Source of the DNA: a virus
IMG/VR virus record: IMGVR_UViG_3300031997_000001
Coordinates: 62,001 to 126,000 of that record
Direction: 5' to 3' (one strand)
Length of the DNA stretch: 64,000 bases
The translations under genes were made by a program, and so were the position numbers. Below the pieces are notes generated by a model. The model was not told where the DNA came from. It saw only the letters and a list, made by a program, of their open reading frames with translations, and made no database searches. Position 1 is the first letter of the stretch, and the number at the start of each line of letters is the position of its first letter. This document shows, piece by piece, positions 8,344 to 27,485 of this stretch.

Positions 8344-8966
8344 TTCTTGGGTCTTGCGATGAGGAAGTTGCCAGGCTCGAGCGTGAACTGGTAGGGGCGC
8401 AGGATAGACAGTTCCCTTCTGAGGTCCGCCTCCGACACGCCGGCATGGATCTCTATGACGATATGCGGGGCGAACTTCCTGATCGTCTCGCGCCCGCCGC
8501 GGATGACCTCCTGCTCTGCCGATTCGACGTCTATGTTGACGTAATCCAGGCGATCGATCTTGGCAGTGGATAGCGTCGACTCGCCGTTGCAAAAGGCGTC
8601 CAGCGTCGTGGCGTAGTAATTGCACTCCACCTGCTTCGGATCGCACTTGAAGGAGGAATTCCCAAATGGCAGGATCCAGATGCGGTCCATGAGCCCGGCC
8701 TGGTGGATGTGTCCGTTCGTGAAGCCGTTCAGCTTCGTGAACTCTTCTAGGAGCCCGACCGCGTAAGGCTTCGGATCGAACGAGTAGGTGATCCCGCCCT
8801 TGGCCAGGGCGTAAAGCGTCCACGATCCAGGGCCGAACCCGATGTCGAAGCAGACGTCGCCAGGCTTGACGGGCCAGTGCCTGTTGATGATGTCCTTGTC
8901 GTGGTAGAGAAGGCCCGCCTTATCGTACGGCGCCTTGAACAGGCCGTCTATCGTGATGGTACTCAC
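8340..8966 (-). CDS. FkbM-family methyltransferase
   Basis: A 208-residue protein with a GTG start overlapping the previous stop. It has VCFDIGFGPGSWTLYAL (motif I), YSFDPKPYAVGLLEEF, then DYVNIDVESAEQEVIRGG, the conserved IDVEGAE-type segment of FkbM, and IVIEIHAGV. The family mostly O-methylates sugars or sugar-like hydroxyls. It sits between a GT4 and a small unknown gene, with 4-base overlaps on both sides, so glycan methylation is the likely role. Confidence 0.82.
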   Translation of the reverse strand: MSTITIDGLFKAPYDKAGLLYHDKDIINRHWPVKPGDVCFDIGFGPGSWTLYALAKGGITYSFDPKPYAVGLLEEFTKLNGFTNGHIHQAGLMDRIWILPFGNSSFKCDPKQVECNYYATTLDAFCNGESTLSTAKIDRLDYVNIDVESAEQEVIRGGRETIRKFAPHIVIEIHAGVSEADLRRELSILRPYQFTLEPGNFLIARPKK

Positions 8967-9184
8967 CTTGCCCCCGCCGCGAAGTTCGATTCCTTGACCG
9001 ATTTTGCGCGTCTTTCTAGCAACTCACGAGTCTGTTGTCGGGTACGTTGCCCAGTCTCCTCAAGCCAGAGCAGGCCAGCCGCGTCGTCTGGCGTAATGAA
9101 CGCTACGTCTCGAACTCCCGCCATTCGTGCATACTTTCTCAGATCGTTAAGCATGAAGTTTGCTATCTGCTTCGGGGTTGCCAT
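8963..9184 (-). CDS. Small hypothetical protein
   Basis: Encodes 73 residues starting MATPKQIANFMLNDLRKYARMAG, with a charged Arg-rich helical end. The ATG at 9184 overlaps the TAA of the intein-bearing glycosyltransferase by one base, and the stop overlaps the FkbM start, which fixes this start over a longer out-of-frame-looking extension. No family recognised. Confidence 0.55.
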   Translation of the reverse strand: MATPKQIANFMLNDLRKYARMAGVRDVAFITPDDAAGLLWLEETGQRTRQQTRELLERRAKSVKESNFAAGAR

Positions 9185-11580
9185 TACCAGCCCCCGGTAT
9201 CCAGAGCCTCCTTGCAGAGCTCCTCGTACCTGATCACCATGTTCTGGACGGAGAATTGGTTGGCCCACTCCCGGCAGACTTCCGGCTTGGTGCTGGCGAC
9301 GGCGTCCGTCTTGATGAGCTGTTCGACCTCTTCGGGCGTCTTGACGAGGAACCCCGTCTCCCCGTGCTTGATAGTCTCCCGCATGGCCCCGTTGTCGAAG
9401 GCGATGACCGGGAGGCCGCACATCTGGGACTCTACTGGGGCCATCCCGAAAGGCTCACAGTTGTGGCTGGATGCAAGCTGGGCTACATATGATTGCGCAC
9501 CGTCCACTGACATGTTATAGACTTGGCCATTATATTGCTCACTCTCGATTTTCGTGATCTTGGAAAACACGAAACCCTTGTGGATGAATGTGATCCCCTT
9601 CCAATGGAATCTCTTCCTGTCGATTTTCCACCCAACGATCTCCGCCAGTTTCTGAGCATGGACGCCGCACACATTCAGATTGTAGACGATGTTACCGTGA
9701 GAATACGACTTCTTTGATTGTTTCTTCTCAACGAGATAACTAACAATACCGAACTTCGTCAATGCTAGCCAAATCTGTTGAGCGAGTGTCGGCGATGCTG
9801 TCGTTAATGTCATGATCTTGTGACCGCCACGCTTACAGACGCATCCGTCTCCTTTCCAGATAGATGCGATAACGTGCCGAAGCTTGTCTGGAGGAAGCTC
9901 AAACATCCATTGCGGCATTCTCTTTTCCCTGGCATTTCCACCAAACCATGATTTGAATACCTTACCGATCGGCGACAACTGCAAGATACAAAGCTGGCTA
10001 TTACACTCAGGCTTCTTAAATATGCTAACGGGACGGTTAAATATCCTTCTGCACAGCTGGTCTATCTCGTTTGCATATTTGTCTTCCTTGATTGATAGGG
10101 CGAACCTTATGCCGTCATGGTTTTCAAACCCTTCGGCGATATACCATCCGCAGAGGGATAGGAAATCGCTGTTGCATTCCACGCTTTGTGGGATACCCAT
10201 ACCCCGTTTGCCGGCATATTTGCTATTTTGTGTGGCCCTCAGCCTACCGTCATCGTGTTTAACGAGACTATCCTGCCAAAGCGGGATCACATTGGTGTCA
10301 ACGGAATGCGGAACCGGTGTGACTACCCAATCGCCGGTCTTTAAATCCTTAGCCTCCACCCAGGATGGCTCGAATTTATCGAAGATGGGCTTCTGAGCCT
10401 GAATCCGCATAGGGGATGTCATGCCACTAAGCCAGTAGTGAGCAGTCGTCTCTGGGATACCAAACCTTTTCGCGAGAGATACAATACTCCCAGTGCCTTT
10501 CGCGGCCATGATAGCTCTGTAGGTTGCCGCCTTGCCTTCTAGAATCTTACATCGCTCATAGCAATGAAAATTCGGACGACACATCGTCTTAATCTCGTTG
10601 CACGCTTTTGGTTTGATAACATAAAGTAAATGGTCCGGGGTCACACGCAACCTGCCGCTATTGCAGAAGGAGCTATGTCGTATGTTCAAGATGGGGCCTG
10701 AATAAGCGCGTTGCATCGTATGCTTCACTGTGTGGAATTTACCGTCATGAGATAGAACTCTCATCCCTTCTTTAATGTTCTCTATCTCGATGCTCCCAGA
10801 ATCCGTTATGATCTTCTGGCCGGGCGCATGGCAGTAGTGCTGATTCATGTGGAGCAGGGCCTTCGCGGACGAGAAGAACTCGACGCACTTCTCTCGTGGG
10901 ACGGGACCCCAATACTTGATGTTGTTCTGTGCCAGGGCCATGATCCGCTGGGCGTAGTCTGGCTCGTTCGTAATCTTGTCGTCGCCGACCAGGTCCAGAC
11001 CAAACCGGAGCTTCCTAGCAATGTCCACGGCGATGTGCGGACCCTTGATCTTGGAGAACCGGGCCAGGAACAGATAACGGCCTGACTTGGGGATCTTCGG
11101 GTCGGCCTTGTAGAATTCTGGATCCATCCCGTTGTAGGCGACTCGGGCCGGGACGCCCCAGAATTCACTAACGTGAAAAGCTTGGTCCCGCGAGATGGCC
11201 ACGATGCAAGGTAGCGGGACCGGCGGAGGGGTCGCATACATCGTGTTTGGCGGGGCATGGATGACACCAAGAATTGGTGCTTTGAGCTTACCCTCTGCCT
11301 TTAGGATATATGACCATTTGCTCCAGCTGTTGTCAATTACAACCGAAAATTCCGGCAGCTTCTGCCAATAACCGGAATAGGACTGTTGTTCGCTCTCGCC
11401 CAGCGTCGTCCCGTGGAGCTCAACTCCGTCGGGCGGCTGGGAGCCGACTGGCGCGACCAGCATGACCGAATGACCGCGCCTTGCGAGGCCAGCGGCCTGA
11501 TGAAACGCTATCATTTCCAACCCGGAATAACCGGCCGGCGGACAGGTCATTATGTTCGTTGAAATCACGCAGATCTTCAT
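9184..11580 (-). CDS. Glycosyltransferase family 4 interrupted by an intein
   Basis: The 798-residue precursor holds a GT4 enzyme split by an intein. The N-extein (1-249) begins MKICVISTNIMTCPPAGYSG and has the sugar-nucleotide domain start RYLFLARFSKIKGPHIAVDIA near 168. The C-extein (708-798) begins with Cys and supplies CEPFGMAPVESQMCGLPVIA, the E-x7-E donor-binding motif. Spliced, the enzyme would be 340 residues, a normal size. Insertion in the most conserved active-site motif is typical of inteins and means the precursor should be inactive before splicing. A Shine-Dalgarno-like AGGAAGAG precedes the ATG at 11580. Confidence 0.88.
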   Translation of the reverse strand: MKICVISTNIMTCPPAGYSGLEMIAFHQAAGLARRGHSVMLVAPVGSQPPDGVELHGTTLGESEQQSYSGYWQKLPEFSVVIDNSWSKWSYILKAEGKLKAPILGVIHAPPNTMYATPPPVPLPCIVAISRDQAFHVSEFWGVPARVAYNGMDPEFYKADPKIPKSGRYLFLARFSKIKGPHIAVDIARKLRFGLDLVGDDKITNEPDYAQRIMALAQNNIKYWGPVPREKCVEFFSSAKALLHMNQHYCHAPGQKIITDSGSIEIENIKEGMRVLSHDGKFHTVKHTMQRAYSGPILNIRHSSFCNSGRLRVTPDHLLYVIKPKACNEIKTMCRPNFHCYERCKILEGKAATYRAIMAAKGTGSIVSLAKRFGIPETTAHYWLSGMTSPMRIQAQKPIFDKFEPSWVEAKDLKTGDWVVTPVPHSVDTNVIPLWQDSLVKHDDGRLRATQNSKYAGKRGMGIPQSVECNSDFLSLCGWYIAEGFENHDGIRFALSIKEDKYANEIDQLCRRIFNRPVSIFKKPECNSQLCILQLSPIGKVFKSWFGGNAREKRMPQWMFELPPDKLRHVIASIWKGDGCVCKRGGHKIMTLTTASPTLAQQIWLALTKFGIVSYLVEKKQSKKSYSHGNIVYNLNVCGVHAQKLAEIVGWKIDRKRFHWKGITFIHKGFVFSKITKIESEQYNGQVYNMSVDGAQSYVAQLASSHNCEPFGMAPVESQMCGLPVIAFDNGAMRETIKHGETGFLVKTPEEVEQLIKTDAVASTKPEVCREWANQFSVQNMVIRYEELCKEALDTGGW
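9460..10833 (-). mobile_element. Intein with LAGLIDADG endonuclease (458 residues)
   Basis: Residues 250-707 of the precursor. The intein starts with Cys (CHAPGQKIITDSGSIEIENI, block A), and block B is present as LRVTPDHLLYVI. The two LAGLIDADG helices read LSLCGWYIAEG and VIASIWKGDG. It ends YVAQLASSHN followed by Cys+1, the canonical HN/C junction. Between splicing and endonuclease parts lies a helix-turn-helix-like stretch (SLAKRFGIPETTAHYWLSG) that could aid DNA recognition. All catalytic residues for self-splicing appear intact, and the coding sequence looks A+T-richer than the exteins. Confidence 0.9.
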
Positions 11581-11592
11581 AGTTCTCTCTTC

Positions 11593-12249
11593 CTATAAGT
11601 GCAAGGGTCCGAATCCGGCCATGCTGGCACTGGACAGCCCGGCATGGATGCACTGGACGGACGTATCGACTATGATTCGGAATCCCAGCTTCTTGGCCTT
11701 GCGCATGAACGTAAAGTCCTCGCTGGCCCGCTCAGATTCCGGGACGTTGATGTTGCTATGCACGCCATCATAGTCGATCGTCCATTCGAACTTGGGAGGC
11801 GGTACGCGCTCGATGACTCGCCTGTGGAGGAGCAGGCATCCGGCACCGACCAGGTCCGCCTCGATGAGGGTGCCTGGCTGGAAGCCGGTTATGAATGACG
11901 GCTTGGGCTTCGTGTCCTTCAGCATGACCGGCATGTTGATGGGTTCAGCACGCCGGAAATAGAGCCCGGAGATGATGTCCTGTCCGCGGGACATCAGCCT
12001 GGGAATCGTGTCCGGCGGGCAGATCACGTCGTCGTCCAGGAAGAACAGGTATGTGAAGTTGTGCTGCAACGCCGTCTGGCAAGCCGAGTTTCGAGCATGG
12101 CCGAAGGGCATGCCGGTCAGGAAGATGATCTGGGACTGTGGCGGCATTTGGAGTTCACGGAATCCTTGTGCCCACTTGGTCGTGACCGTCTCTCGAGTGA
12201 GTATGGCTACGAGGACTTGCGGCGGTCCGAATTCCCAGCTGCCGGGCAT
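11593..12249 (-). CDS. GT2-like glycosyltransferase (GT-A fold)
   Basis: A 218-residue protein beginning MPGSWEFGPPQVLVAILTRE at 12249, with AGGAG about 8 bases upstream; the longer frame to 12642 is a shadow of the next gene. It has FGHARNSACQTAL, then YLFFLDDDVICPPDTIPRLM, the metal-binding DDD with the following PxDTI typical of GT2-like phage enzymes, and ASEDFTFMRKAKKLGFRIIVD, where the ED pair should supply the catalytic base. Shorter than most GT2 enzymes and without membrane segments. Target unknown. Confidence 0.75.
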   Translation of the reverse strand: MPGSWEFGPPQVLVAILTRETVTTKWAQGFRELQMPPQSQIIFLTGMPFGHARNSACQTALQHNFTYLFFLDDDVICPPDTIPRLMSRGQDIISGLYFRRAEPINMPVMLKDTKPKPSFITGFQPGTLIEADLVGAGCLLLHRRVIERVPPPKFEWTIDYDGVHSNINVPESERASEDFTFMRKAKKLGFRIIVDTSVQCIHAGLSSASMAGFGPLHL

Positions 12250-12305
12250 ATGAATCTCCTGAGTTGATAACTTATATACTGTGCGTATGTTGTGCGTGGC
12301 GTGGT

Positions 12306-13109
12306 CTAGGCGTAGTGGATGGCGATAGTCGGGAAGTACCCGGAATAGTACATGATGTTTCCGGATGACGTGGGGAACGTGTCGGGGAGCGGAGTCCCGC
12401 TCCATGGCATGTTGACGCCGAATATTTGGGAATTCTCCTCGAATTTCTGGTTGACTCCGAACAAGTTCAGATAGCAGGCTGTCATGCCTTGTAGGCTGTA
12501 TGTTCCTGCCGTTGATGGCATGCGCAGGGCGAGCCAATAGATCCAGTTCGGATTCAGGGCTAAGCCGGGATTCATGTTGATAGGCCCGTTCGCGCCGCTC
12601 GCCGAGAGGCCAGAAGCCTGGGTAAGTAGGCTTCCGGGCCATATGTCAGCCATCGTGGCGTCGACATTGTCGTAAATTCCAAGGCAGAAAGACTCGCCGG
12701 ATGCGGTGAAATTCTTATAAAAGCGGAGGTCGTCGATGGTTCCGCCCATTTCGGAACAAATGGGTATTGCATAAATGCACTGACCGGGGAAGCTTGTGAG
12801 GGCTTGAGAGGGAGTACTGTTCATGGCAGTAAATCCGGCAGGATACCAGCGCTGTGCCATGCCACTGGCGCTAAAGGACATGCCGGAGCCGTACCCCTTC
12901 ATCCTGAACCGGTCGTAATCCGAGCTTCCTATGAGATCCAAGCCAGTCGAGTCTACGTTTCCTGAGCATACGGCCGCCAGGCCAATGCTCCCAGATGTTA
13001 TGGCGCCAGAGGCTATAACGCCGATGGTCACACAACCAGACCCGAAGTCTCCAGAGGCCAGTTGCCTCGAGACCATCGCGCCGCTTGTCAGGGATATTGG
13101 TTTTCCCAT
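12306..13109 (-). CDS. Ser-Gly-rich structural protein, paralogue 1 of 3
   Basis: A 267-residue protein whose first 60 residues are Ser-Gly spaced repeats (SGAMVSRQLASGDFGSG; ASGAITSGSIG), followed by a Tyr/Trp/Gly-rich globular part with SFCLGIYDNVDATMADIWPGSLL and a C-terminal PLPDTFPTSSGNI. The same order (xSGxIxSG leader, 'LGIYD' block, 'PDPFPTxSG' block) is found in the next two genes and, for the leader, in the giant fibre. Likely a virion fibre or tip protein; the exact place is unknown. Confidence 0.6.
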   Translation of the reverse strand: MGKPISLTSGAMVSRQLASGDFGSGCVTIGVIASGAITSGSIGLAAVCSGNVDSTGLDLIGSSDYDRFRMKGYGSGMSFSASGMAQRWYPAGFTAMNSTPSQALTSFPGQCIYAIPICSEMGGTIDDLRFYKNFTASGESFCLGIYDNVDATMADIWPGSLLTQASGLSASGANGPINMNPGLALNPNWIYWLALRMPSTAGTYSLQGMTACYLNLFGVNQKFEENSQIFGVNMPWSGTPLPDTFPTSSGNIMYYSGYFPTIAIHYA

Positions 13110-13931
13110 TTAGAAATAGAATTGTACGTCTGGCACGCTGGCTGCGGTTCCTTCCAGCGTACCAGACGTCGTGGGAAACGGATCGGGCAACGGCCAGGTC
13201 CCGCTCACTCCCCGGTACGATATCATGGCGATGTTTGTTGGGATCATGTTTGCGTCGACTCCCCAGAACTGCAATGGGGCAAACACTCCCTTTAAGCCTA
13301 TGACTGCTCCGGAACCCTGCAGCCACGCAGCCCAGTAGAGCTTATTTGGCGCAAAGGACCAGGTTAGGCCGCTCTCTTCGGTTCTGCCGTAGATTGGGTC
13401 TGGGTATGTTGATTGTCCGCTCATCCGCAACTGCGACGTGCTGTAGAGCAGCGTCGTGGGCCAGAGATCTGAGCCCGCATCATATATGCCCATCTGACAA
13501 AGCCTGCCGTCGTTTCCGTTCTGAGTCTGCCAGACGGCGACTTTCCAGGCAGATAGCGCCCTGCTCGTAGCGAAAGGCATACAGAAGACGCGCATCGTCT
13601 GCGAGGGGCTGAACGTCGTTCCGATTCCAAGGGCGCAGTTATTCTGTCCAGCGGGATACCCCCGCGTCACGTCAAAGCCTGAATGCGCCCATCCCCCGAA
13701 GCTTCCAAACGCGCCTAGCGTGCCTATCTGCCTATAATATCGTTCGAGCTTTGAGCCGCCTGCCCCAGATGCGATATGACCAGACATGACGATAGGCAGG
13801 GCGTTTTGGGTAATAATTCCGCTCGTGATGGCCCCAGATCCCACATGTCCAACATATATCTCACCAGAGATGAGGTCTCCCGAGGAGACGGCTCTGGACT
13901 GCAACGCGCCGCTGTTCAGGAAGAGGGGCAT
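13110..13931 (-). CDS. Ser-Gly-rich structural protein, paralogue 2 of 3
   Basis: A 273-residue paralogue that abuts the previous gene and overlaps the next by one base. The leader reads SGAITSGIITQNALPIVMSG; the middle block is CQMGIYDAGSDLWPTTLLYS and the end block PLPDPFPTTSGTL. The globular parts differ strongly from the other two copies while the blocks stay recognisable, as expected for receptor-facing proteins that diversify. No enzymatic motif is seen. Confidence 0.6.
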   Translation of the reverse strand: MPLFLNSGALQSRAVSSGDLISGEIYVGHVGSGAITSGIITQNALPIVMSGHIASGAGGSKLERYYRQIGTLGAFGSFGGWAHSGFDVTRGYPAGQNNCALGIGTTFSPSQTMRVFCMPFATSRALSAWKVAVWQTQNGNDGRLCQMGIYDAGSDLWPTTLLYSTSQLRMSGQSTYPDPIYGRTEESGLTWSFAPNKLYWAAWLQGSGAVIGLKGVFAPLQFWGVDANMIPTNIAMISYRGVSGTWPLPDPFPTTSGTLEGTAASVPDVQFYF

Positions 13932-14800
13932 CAGTATCTGATTCCGATTCCCGGAATAGTCACGTTAGAAAATTGTACGAGTCCAGAGACAGTCGGGAAG
14001 GTAGTCTTCATGGGCCAATTGCCGCTCCAATAGCTATTGTCATTCACGTAGATGCCTTTTATGGCCACGGTGTTGTCAACGTTGAAGCAGTCATTGATGC
14101 CCCACGGACTATATGTAGCTTGTCCGACTTGCTTGATCCACGGACCTCTTGCGAGCGGGTGTCCTGCAATGGAAAGCCAGTAAAGGCTACCTGGAGACAA
14201 GACTGTCGTGGGAGACCATGTGTATAATGAGCCACTCGAAAGGGTGCCATCGAAGACGGCGCAGAATACCCCGCTGCCGTTATTGACTTCAAGCAGCGTG
14301 TTGGGATAGATGGTATTGCCGCTGCTCGCGGAGTCATAGATCCCGAGCTGGAACTTTCCTCCGGAGCTTGTCGACAGTCGCGTGATGTAGATTCCCATGC
14401 CGCCGCTGGCAATCGCGCCGCCCCTTGCTGCCAGGAACGGTACGGCATATTGGTAGAACTGGACCTCAAAGTCGGAGCTGATTCCGGCCTCGTTGGTTCC
14501 TCCGTGCCGGTTCAGCATGCCGCCGAGGTACCACCGATGGCCGACCCCTGACGAATAGCCCGCGCTGTCCCGCAGATGCGTATTGACTCCGATCTGCTTC
14601 CAGTATTCGTTCCCCTTGGTCCCCAGGATCGCGGGATCGATGTGCCTCTCGAATATGAATCCGGACATAGGCATTGAACCGCTGACGACCGCCCCCGATG
14701 CGATCGTCCCATAGGTGATCCCGCCAGAGGAGATGCTCCCAGAGATTATCTGGGCAGTCTGCCACATCTGGCCGCTTTGGTTGTTCACCCAGGTAGACAT
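13931..14800 (-). CDS. Ser-Gly-rich structural protein, paralogue 3 of 3
   Basis: A 289-residue member of the same family. After MSTWVNNQSGQMWQTAQ come SGSISSGGITYGTIASGAVVSG repeats, then FQLGIYDSASSGNTIYPNTLL and MKTTFPTVSGLVQF. It starts 10 bases after the giant fibre gene ends, so the three copies and the fibre form one transcript. A role as fibre cap, chaperone or alternative tip are all possible. Confidence 0.6.
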   Translation of the reverse strand: MSTWVNNQSGQMWQTAQIISGSISSGGITYGTIASGAVVSGSMPMSGFIFERHIDPAILGTKGNEYWKQIGVNTHLRDSAGYSSGVGHRWYLGGMLNRHGGTNEAGISSDFEVQFYQYAVPFLAARGGAIASGGMGIYITRLSTSSGGKFQLGIYDSASSGNTIYPNTLLEVNNGSGVFCAVFDGTLSSGSLYTWSPTTVLSPGSLYWLSIAGHPLARGPWIKQVGQATYSPWGINDCFNVDNTVAIKGIYVNDNSYWSGNWPMKTTFPTVSGLVQFSNVTIPGIGIRY

Positions 14801-14809
14801 ATGTTATCT

Positions 14810-26026
<11,217 letters not shown>

Positions 26027-26054
26027 TTTCTTCTCACGTGTGGTTAGGGTACAT

Positions 26055-26064
26055 CATATATTTT
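26055..26064 (-). promoter_or_regulatory. AAATATAT element ahead of the giant fibre gene
   Basis: The minus strand reads AAAATATATG, ending 28 bases before the ATG at 26026. Similar decamers occur at 27985 (minus), 28032 (plus) and 60804 (plus), each upstream of a gene start. A phage promoter -10 or late-promoter box is inferred. Confidence 0.35.
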
Positions 26065-26098
26065 CTCCATTGATATGTTATGTGGAAGAGAAGAAGTG

Positions 26099-26569
26099 CT
26101 AGAACTTGATGATCGTCCCGCCGAGACCCCACGCCCACTTGTGTTCTTCGAAGTCGTAACCGCCCCAACCGCCTACGGTCAGCTCTAGGATGCTGATGAT
26201 TCTCTTGCCAAAATAGAGCTCACCAAGCTGATAACCCATCCCGGCTTGTGCACTGAACCATCTCGCGTATGGCACCTTCACGTCGAATAGGTCTACGTTG
26301 ACGACGGGCGTGATTCGGGCGTGGGGCTGCATTTCGACCATCAGGCCAGCTGAAACGTCCGGGAAGCTTAAAGCGGCTTCGACCTCAGGCACTTCCGGCT
26401 TGTAGACGCCGCACTCGTCGGTGTGCCCAGGCTTTGCCGTCGATACGTCGACGCCCTTCTCCCATCCGAATCTGAACTCGAACGGCTTGTCGTCGCTCCC
26501 GCCGAAGTCCAATACTCGGAGGACCTGGCAGCCACAGAGAAGTGGAAGAAGGGCGATCAGGATTTTCAT
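26099..26569 (-). CDS. Putative lipoprotein, beta-rich
   Basis: A 156-residue protein with a short signal peptide MKILIALLPLLCGCQ whose LCGC is compatible with a lipobox. The second half alternates aromatic and Gly residues (YARWFSAQAGMGYQLGELYFG; LTVGGWGGYDFEEHKWAWGLGG) and ends in Phe, a pattern like outer-membrane or beta-sandwich proteins. Its ATG overlaps the stop of the metalloprotease gene as ATGA. Possible roles are superinfection exclusion at the outer membrane or an o-spanin-like lysis factor; neither is shown. Confidence 0.6.
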   Translation of the reverse strand: MKILIALLPLLCGCQVLRVLDFGGSDDKPFEFRFGWEKGVDVSTAKPGHTDECGVYKPEVPEVEAALSFPDVSAGLMVEMQPHARITPVVNVDLFDVKVPYARWFSAQAGMGYQLGELYFGKRIISILELTVGGWGGYDFEEHKWAWGLGGTIIKF

Positions 26570-27153
26570 TTCTTAACGGGCGGTTCATCTCGCCAATCTT
26601 CTGGATCGTAAAGCTCAGTTGGCCAGCCGCCGGACGTCACGTTCGCTGTTATGATGCCGTGTACTCTGTTCCGCTCTGCCTGTTCCCATCTTTCCAGGTA
26701 AGCCATCATGCGCGTTGCGTCCAATTTGTCGCCGGATTTCTTGCCATCAGGGATGGCCCATTCCGGAATGTCGATGGCCTGGGCGACCCTCTCGCGTTCC
26801 TGTCGGAACCGCCAGCTATGCGGGTGCGACTCGCTCGCCTCCTGATGCGTCTGATCGAGGTAGGCATGAATGAGCTCGTGCGCGATGACGCCCTGGAAGT
26901 ACCAGTACGGCTCCCAGTACCACTCGGGGGCGATGTGAATCAATTTGGAAGCCGGAGAATAAAGGCCATGATGCCTCCAGCACTTGACGTCCTTGTTGCG
27001 GTCGCAATAACACAACTTATACTGCAGCTTGCCTTCGAAGGCTGTCTTGTTGATTTCATCTGCCGCCGAAACCATGTAGTCCGTCGCCACCTGCTCAGTC
27101 CAGGCGCATCCGAAACAGGAGACGGCCAGCAAAGCTGCTAAAAGCTTCTTCAT
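26566..27153 (-). CDS. Lipoprotein with HExxH zinc metalloprotease motif
   Basis: A 195-residue protein with signal peptide MKKLLAALLAVSCFGCAW (lipobox-like CFGC, predicted Cys16 anchor). The catalytic segment is GVIAHELIHAYLDQTH with a further His ten residues later (SHPHSWRF), resembling SprT-like proteases in spacing. A CYC...KCWRHH stretch ahead may bind metal. Lipid-anchored export puts it on an envelope membrane facing the periplasm, where it could cut envelope proteins or peptidoglycan cross-links at lysis. It is translationally coupled (ATGA) on both sides. The SprT relation is by motif only. Confidence 0.68.
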   Translation of the reverse strand: MKKLLAALLAVSCFGCAWTEQVATDYMVSAADEINKTAFEGKLQYKLCYCDRNKDVKCWRHHGLYSPASKLIHIAPEWYWEPYWYFQGVIAHELIHAYLDQTHQEASESHPHSWRFRQERERVAQAIDIPEWAIPDGKKSGDKLDATRMMAYLERWEQAERNRVHGIITANVTSGGWPTELYDPEDWRDEPPVKK

Positions 27154-27485
27154 AGTGAGACTCCTACTTCTTTTGCAGCACCCACGAGCTTATCCAACCA
27201 TTGGGTAATTGTATATTGCTGCTTTCTGAGCCTGTAATTTTGGAAAATGATATATACTCTTCTGAGGGCTGAGCCTAATTCTTCCAGCTCCTGCTCCGAC
27301 AGGTGAGCATCCGATATGCGGAGCAGGAGCATGTTCCAGGTCTTGACCAGCAGCTCGCGGAAGAACAGATCGTCGGACCCCGGCGCTAGGGGTCCGACGA
27401 AAGTCTCTGTCACCACGTCCTTGAACAGGTACGTGAGCGCCGTGACGTCCTTGGCCTTCGCGCGGCCTTGGATGAATGCAACTAT
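27150..27485 (-). CDS. Hypothetical helical protein, start uncertain
   Basis: The frame is open from 27617, but the part upstream of 27485 overlaps the holin-like gene and has the Arg-rich look of a shadow. Convincing protein starts at about IVAFIQGRAKAKDVTALTY. No ATG, GTG or TTG is in frame at that point; an ATA overlapping the upstream TAG (ATAG) is in frame, and two GTGs lie further in at 27416 and 27413, just after AAGGA. The C-terminal half is helical (SEQELEELGSALRRVYIIF). Contains a perfect hairpin at 27371-27399. Function unknown. Confidence 0.5.
   Translation of the reverse strand: MVAFIQGRAKAKDVTALTYLFKDVVTETFVGPLAPGSDDLFFRELLVKTWNMLLLRISDAHLSEQELEELGSALRRVYIIFQNYRLRKQQYTITQWLDKLVGAAKEVGVSL
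27371..27399 (-). other. Perfect 11-bp stem hairpin inside a coding region
   Basis: CGTCGGACCCC at 27371-27381 is exactly mirrored by GGGGTCCGACG at 27389-27399 with a 7-base loop. In the minus-strand mRNA this makes a very stable stem-loop coding VGPLAPGSDD. It is not followed by a U-run, so it is not a standard terminator; RNA processing or translational control is possible. Confidence 0.75.

Noticed and set aside
8344-8823. N-terminal extension of the GT4 gene at 7297-8343
   Set aside because: Arg-rich frame antisense-free but overlapping the FkbM gene in another frame; the ATGA overlap at 8340-8343 fixes the start.
12250-12642. N-terminal extension of the GT2-like gene at 11593-12249
   Set aside because: Lies in another frame of the Ser-Gly protein gene; AGGAG precedes the ATG at 12249.
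27371-27399. Rho-independent terminator
   Set aside because: The stem is strong, but no T-run follows on either strand and it lies inside a coding frame.
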